From: Akebia trifoliata | Taxonomy: Eukaryota > Streptophyta > Magnoliopsida > Ranunculales > Lardizabalaceae | Reading direction: 5' to 3' | Assembly (NCBI GenBank): GCA_017979445.1 | Contig: CM030709.1 | Span: forward strand, 4,506,001-4,570,000 | Length of the DNA stretch: 64,000 nt | Shown: positions 58,200 through 64,000 of the stretch, one piece after another | Numbering within the stretch: the stretch's first letter is position 1 | Layout: each line of letters begins with the position of its first letter | The notes under the pieces: model-generated | The model's input: the letters and a program-made list of their open reading frames with translations, nothing else | Databases searched by the model: none | What the model was told of the DNA's origin: nothing | Position numbers and translations under genes: made by a program

Positions 58200-60055
58200 T
58201 TTGGTTGAATAATTTAGTAGCTAAGTCCTTATCTCATTTGTCTCAATCAATTTTATTGGCGGGTTCATGTATTACTCACAGTATTAAACAGGAAAATATC
58301 CTCCTAGAATTAAATCTAATGAAAGGTTTATGGTCCTAGCTAGTCATGTCTAGAGTATCTAACGTCAAATTATCTCTTAGAATTGGGGGCCAATCTATCT
58401 TATTTTTGTTAGTAAGTTGGACTTTAACCAACTGAATTGGCGAGTCCCTTGTGAACATCAATTCAGAGACAGTCCTAAGCACAAGCACTCCATTGATACA
58501 AGATCTATATTAAAAAGTTGGACTCATCTGACCACATGAAATTCTGATATGCAACTTGATAGACCTACAAAACGGTATGAAAATCTGATTGGATGATTTT
58601 TAGACATTTGATGTGAACATTTTCTATCAATATTTTCCTGAATATGTCGTTGGGTGTGTTTGTTAAGCAGAAGGGATGGCTCCAATTAACATTCATTTCT
58701 CTTGGGGTGAGAAGTGTCTCATGTTTCATACTTAAAAAAAAAAAAAATAGTAGTCTGATAAACCCAGACAATTCAAGATCAAATTCAAATATCTTGCACA
58801 AACCCCTTTGTGTGTGTGTGGGCACACACGCTTTATTGCTCGCGTGCACTTTGCTTCTTGGAGCTAACCTAGATGAACTGACTTTTATGGAGGATTCTAA
58901 TTATAAATAATTTGTACTAGCTAAATAAAAACAGAAATTGTGTTCCAAATCTAGGACAATCTTTTAGCTCTAGGGGAAGAGGATTCATTTATTTAAGCTG
59001 GATCTTTAAGAAATGTTAGAAATCAGCCCAATCCAGGATCTCAAGGACAACAAAATCAAAAAATTTTCTTTCAACTTCTTCACCAGTGGCCACTCGAGAA
59101 TCAATATCTTCTTCACCTATTGGCATTAAAGCTGGATAGTCTGATGCTATCGTGTCATCTCCATGTATGTATGTGCAACTGGTAACCATGTCCCACAGCT
59201 CAATAATGCACTCTTAATTGCCTAATTCGCCCTCGTTAGAATGTTCCCACAAGCCTCATAATGGGATTTCATCTTTCTTTGCATCAGCCAATTTGAGTGT
59301 TGATCATGGTATTTATACACCATCCAAAACTTGTATACTTAAACCAAATTTGAAGTATGATTGCATGTTGATGTTACATGCTTTGATATATATACCCATT
59401 GAACCTAAATTTGTTCGTGCGGCTCTTAAGCACTCGGCATGGTGGCTACCATGGAAATGAACTCTAGGCTTTAGCTGAAAATAAAATATGGAACATGGCT
59501 CTATGTCGTTGTGTGATTAAGACGAAGTTTGAATTCGATGGCAGCTTGGAGAGGTTTAAGGGATGATTAGCGTCATTATCAAACCAAGAAAGCATTCAAA
59601 TTATTCTTGATTAATTAAGAAATATGAAACAACAAAGCAATGACCCTTCCGTCAACTTGATATCAAAATGCTTTCTTGCATGGACATCTCATTGAGCCTG
59701 TTTTTAGGATCAGCCTCCACTTTTCATTGATCAAATTCGGAAGACTATGTGTTCAAACTTAAGCGAGTTTTATATGAGATCAAATAAGCACCATGGGCTT
59801 GGTTCAACCGATTTTGTTTCATTTTCCATACTATTCAAGAATTTTATTTATTTATTTATTTATTTTTTATACTTCTCCTTTGTATGGATGACATTAAAAA
59901 GGGCAATAATATCTCATTTATGAACTATATTTTTGCCATGAACTTATGGTCGATAATTTTCTATGAAAGATTTGGGACCTCTCCATTTACTCATCTTTTG
60001 ATGTTCTATTTCTTACGTATGTAAAGTAAATACATTCGTGATTTTTTTGCACATG
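58200..60055. other. intergenic DNA right of the TCP cluster
   Basis: No gene was recognised; the ORF at 59218-59460 has no known domain. A short GT/CA-rich patch lies near 58807-58830 and TTTA repeats near 59848-59865. Confidence 0.35.
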
Positions 60056-60500
60056 CACTACAAAATATGAGGTTTTTTTAGGCGATTTTAAACTACCACC
60101 AATTTCATGGAAACCACCTCCAATATATATAAGGACGGTTTAGTCAAATGCCCACTATAGTGGCGTCGCCAATTACTTTTAACGGTCAAGTAAAGGCGAT
60201 TTTAAAAATCACCTCTAAATAATATGACTTAAGGGCGATTTTTATATTTTTAGAGGTTGTTTGAAAACCACCTCTAATAATTACAATTTAAGGGTGGTTT
60301 TAAGACTGTCTCTAATTAATGTGATTTAAGGGCGGTTGGTTACATTTTTAGTAGTTGTTTGAAAACCACCTCAAATTAATTTCTATAATTAAGTAGATGA
60401 ATCATATCCGATGGATTAAAACCGCCCCTAATAACAATTTTTTTTAAATAAATATTATTTTAGGTGATTCAAAACCGCCTCTAATGTTGTAAACATTTGA
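60056..60500. mobile_element. CACTA element terminus with subterminal repeats
   Basis: CACTACAAAATATGAGG at 60056 is a CACTA terminus. It is followed by many direct and inverted copies of AAACCACCTCTAAT, TTAAGGGCGGTT and relatives (about 60070-60485), the subterminal repeat pattern of CACTA elements. No transposase or second terminus was recognised before the LINE at 61278. Confidence 0.6.
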
Positions 60501-60790
60501 AATTTTCGTTTCAATATAAAACTTGCAATTATATAAAGAAAAAGAGTTGCTATTGGCACCCCAAATTTCATGTATCATACTTCAATTTCTTCAGAAATGT
60601 TGTTATATTTTACCTATTATACTTCAATTAATTATCACATCATAATTAGAATAAAACACAGTATTCACATTACAAAACATACAAGGGTTAGTTCTAATAG
60701 TGACAAACCAAGTATTAATTGAAACATTAACATTGTAAACAAAGAAAATAAAATTAAGAAACAAAAAATCAGCTACTCAAATGTGGTCAT

Positions 60791-61040
60791 TCGACATTGT
60801 TGTACTCTCATACTTAATTATGAATACCATAATGCACTACCTGCAATCAGTAAAAATTCATAGGAATATAATCAATATCTAAACAAATACTAGAAAAGTC
60901 ATATAAAAGATTTGAATTCGACATTGTTGTACTCTCATACTTAATTATGAATACCATAATGCACTACCTGCAATCAGTAAAAATTCATAGGAATATAATC
61001 AATATCTAAACAAATACTAGAAAAGTCATATAAAAGATTT
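60791..61040. repeat. 127-bp tandem duplication
   Basis: The segment starting TCGACATTGTTGTACTCTCA at 60791 recurs at 60918 and appears identical for about 124 nt, ending AAAAGATTTGA. Near identity indicates a very recent duplication. Confidence 0.9.
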
Positions 61041-61277
61041 GATATGTGAGTGTAAGGTTGCAATTCAAATCAATTCCTACTAGAATAGTAATTTTCAATA
61101 GAAAAACATATTCACAAATCAAATAAAGAGTTAGGATAGACTCATCAAGCCATGAGTACACATCTATCCAAAATGCATCTAACACATGGACCAAGTACAA
61201 ACACATGCCCAGATTTTCTTGTAAATATATGAGACTAAATTCATGCATGTAAAATTAATGCAATGTTAAAAAAGGGA

Positions 61278-63970
61278 AGTTGCTAAAGGAATTAATGCAA
61301 CGTTAATTTGTTTGATCCCTAAGGAAGAGAATTCCAATCGTTTTGAGAAATATAGACCCATTGCCCTTTGTAATTTCATTTATAAAATCATTTCCAAGTT
61401 AGCAAATAGACTAGCAATTTGTCTTCCTCATATAATTTCTTCTAACCAGTCGGCTTTTGTTAAGGATAGAAAAATTCAAGATAACATTCTTCTTGCTCAT
61501 GAAATGATTCATAATTATCATAGTCTAAATTCTCTACGATCTTTTTACGCAAAAATAGACATTAGAAAAGCCTATGATTGTGTTAATTGGGAAGTTTTGA
61601 AGTCAATTCTTTGTCAATTAGAGTGTCTTACTGTTTTGATAGATAGAGTTATGGAATGTGTATCCATGCCAAGCTTTTCAATCCTTAGGAGTGAAAGAGG
61701 ATTGCGTCAAGGAAATCCACTTTCTCCTTATTTGTTTACAATAGTTACGGAAACCTTTTCTTGCATTCTAACTCAAAAAATTTCTTCGAATCATTTGAGT
61801 ATTCCTATTATTTCAGGCATTCCGGGAGTGTCCCATTTGATATTTGCGGACAATGTTTTAATCTTTGCAAATAATGATATTTCTTCAGCTTCATCTATTC
61901 GAGATGTCTTGAATCTTTTCTATAATGTATCTGGTCTTCAAGTAAATGAAGCAAAGAGTCAAGTTTTTTTTTTTTCTGTGAATCTTGTAAAAATCAAAAT
62001 CATATTCTGTCGATTCTTGAATTTTCGAAGGAAAATTTTCCTATTAAATATTTGGGTCTTCCTTTGTTCTCTTCTAGATTAACTCATTCACTTTGTCAAT
62101 CGTTGATTGATAAAATTATCAAAATGGTGGAGGGATGGAAATCAAATTTGTAATCTTATGCGGGAAGAGTAAAGCTCATTAAATCAATCCTATCTAGTTT
62201 TCAAATTTACTGGTCGACGTCTTTCAATATCTTGGTAAGTGTCTTGAAAAAAATTGACAATACCCTTAACAACTTCTTGTGAAGTGGTCCTTCCTTGACT
62301 CATTATGTTCATCCTATTAGCTGGGGGAAAATTCGCAAATCTTTTGACAATGGAGGCATTGGCATTCGACGACTTAGGGATATAAATAAAATTGGCAGGG
62401 TTAAATTATTCTGGTGCTTGTTGGAAAATAACTCTCTTTGGGCAGAATGGATGAGATCTAGATGTGTGAAAGATGCGGATATTTGGGGATGCCAACCTCC
62501 AAATAATGCTTCCTGAGATATCTTGAAGGAAAGAGAGTTTGTGAGGAAACATATTCGATTCTTGATTGGGGATGGTGAAGGTACTAAAATATGGAGAGAT
62601 CCTTGGTTACAGGAAGGGAGTATTATCTCCAGATTTGGAAATTGAATTATTAATCAATTTGATAATCACTAGAATGCAGTGATTTGAGATTTCATTGTCG
62701 AGAATAGATGGGTGTTTCCTAAACCATAAATGATCGTATGGAAGAAGTTATTAATATTATCTCATCTAATCGAGTTCCTAAGATGTCGTTAAAGGATAGA
62801 GTAATATGGAGATTAACATCAAATGGTCTTTTTTCTACAAAATCAGCTTATGACGTGTTAAATGAAGACCAGGAGTTAGTAGGATGGAGAAAGATTATTT
62901 AGAGTAAAAAGGGCATTTCATGATTTTCCTTTATTGCTAGGTTAGCAATTCAAAGGAAATTAGTGACAGTAAAAAATCTTAATAAGAGGGATTTTAACTC
63001 TAGGTGTGTTTTGTGCTATAGTAATCAAGAGACAAATGAACATGTTTTCTTTCAATGCCCATACACTAGATGGATTTGGAAACATTATCTTCAGAAGTTT
63101 AGAATTATTAAAGTTGGTCTGGGTACAATTGAGGAGGAAGTGCAGGTAATAAAAAATGTTTTGTATAAAAAAAAAACAGCTTCATCAGATATTATATACA
63201 ATGTTTTGTGTAGTGATTTATCTCTGTTAAAGAGAAAGAAATCAACAGTTGTTTGCTGAGGTGTTTGTTCAGAAGGAAGTGATCTTGAAACAGGTGGAAG
63301 AGGTAGTGAGGCATCTATTTGAGGGGACGATCATTGTGAATAAAAATATAGAGGTAACGGTATAGGTCTTGAAGAACTGGACATGATGGTTCCAACTACA
63401 ATTCAACGCCTATTGTGGGTACCACCAGCCACCAATGTGTTGAAAATCAATATAGATGGATCATTATTAATGCAAGGGGCGGGTTTTGGTTTTATTGGGA
63501 GAGATAACGATGGGTTAATTCAGTTTGCTGGCTGGAGTAATAGCGATAAGAGGACATTATCAAATTTGAGATCCAAGCTATCTTAGAAGCAATGCATTTT
63601 ACAAAATTGAGGGAATTCAAATGAATTCTGGTTTCATCAGATTCGTTGTATTCTATCAAATACATAAAGGGGGAATTCATTCCTTCATGGAAGTATGTAA
63701 AAACATTGCTGGAGATTACAGATCAAGCTCAAGCCTTTGAAGAATGTGAATTCGAATTTCAGTGGAGAGAAGTAAACAGAGTAGCGGATTATTTTGCGAA
63801 ATTGGGGGTTGTTTCAAATGATTTTTTTTATCTTTCATGATAGTTCTAATGTTCCTCAAAATCTTCTAAGAATTTTAGAAGAAGATCTAGTTTGTATTTA
63901 CACTTGATAGTAATGTTTTTTAGGGAGAGGTCCTTTTAACCTTAGCTTACCAATAAATAAATAAAAAAAA
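61278..63970 (+). pseudogene. 5'-truncated plant L1-type LINE (RT, zf-RVT, RNase H)
   Basis: The reverse transcriptase begins around INATLICLIPKEENS. The core is at 61312-62082: YRPIALCNFIYKIISK, NQSAFVKDRKIQDNILLAHE, AKIDIRKAYDCVNW and RGLRQGNPLSPYLF. The catalytic box reads FADN instead of the usual F/YADD. Frameshifts and stops follow (after 62082, 62516 and 62659). A zf-RVT motif is at 62980-63090 (CVLCYSNQETNEHVFFQC). RNase H spans 63383-63836 (KINIDGSLLMQGAGFGFIGR to FEFQWREVNRVADYFAKLG). The 3' tail ends in AATAAATAAATAAAAAAAA near 63969. The endonuclease domain is absent. Non-functional. Confidence 0.85.
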
Positions 63971-64000
63971 TTACAGTTTCAAGGAATAGATGCATATTAC

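Noticed and set aside
60056..60700. Complete CACTA element ending at the TAGTG near 60694
   Set aside because: No matching 3-bp flanks and no inverted copy of the 60056 terminus there, so only one end was called.
61312..62082. Active reverse transcriptase gene
   Set aside because: The catalytic box is FADN rather than FADD/YADD, the frame breaks at several places downstream, and the endonuclease domain is missing.

Overview
The window is nuclear DNA of a flowering plant. It is AT-rich, its genes have many GT-AG introns, and it carries a full set of plant transposon relics. Which angiosperm it is cannot be read from the sequence. Six protein genes are well supported: a Pumilio/PUF RNA-binding protein (+, coding 7715-13772), a 2-phosphoglycerate-kinase-like LPA1 protein (-, 15563-19913), the alpha subunit of the plastid chaperonin Cpn60 (-, 27808-33897), and three short class I TCP transcription factors (+, 42715-43257, 47748-48356, 55806-56393). 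For the three large genes I placed every coding exon by hand. The joined exons keep frame to a stop: 2721, 2175 and 1755 nt, giving 906, 724 and 584 residues.

Layout. 1-7.1 kb is gene-poor: a MULE-like foldback element with a 9-bp target duplication, then hAT-like elements, one nested inside another with both target duplications still readable. 7.1-14.3 kb is the Pumilio gene; its 3' region holds three copies of the RNA octamer that PUF proteins bind. A short Helitron-like element follows. 15.5-20.3 kb is LPA1. 20.9-27.7 kb is a field of foldback hairpins, SINE-like and other dispersed repeats. 27.8-33.9 kb is CPN60A, whose sixth intron is built largely of two transposons. 34-42.4 kb holds small CACTA, PIF/Harbinger and SINE elements, LINE fragments, a solo LTR with a 5-bp target duplication inside a LINE, and a 339-bp piece of mitochondrial ccmFN (a NUMT).

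42.5-58.2 kb is a TCP cluster. The first TCP gene keeps a canonical DNA-binding basic region. The other two sit on a tandem segmental duplication (43625-50162 and 50163-58199) whose three boundaries share TTTGGT. Both duplicate TCPs have an altered basic region, and both are preceded by a set of long foldback hairpins with a common apex sequence. After 58.2 kb come a CACTA terminus with subterminal repeats, a 127-bp tandem duplication, and a decayed LINE (reverse transcriptase, zf-RVT, RNase H) that runs almost to the window end.

The large genes are unrelated housekeeping or regulatory genes (mRNA control, inositol phosphate or carbohydrate metabolism, plastid protein folding) and form no pathway together. 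The unit that reads as a system is the TCP cluster with its duplicated hairpin-rich upstream regions.
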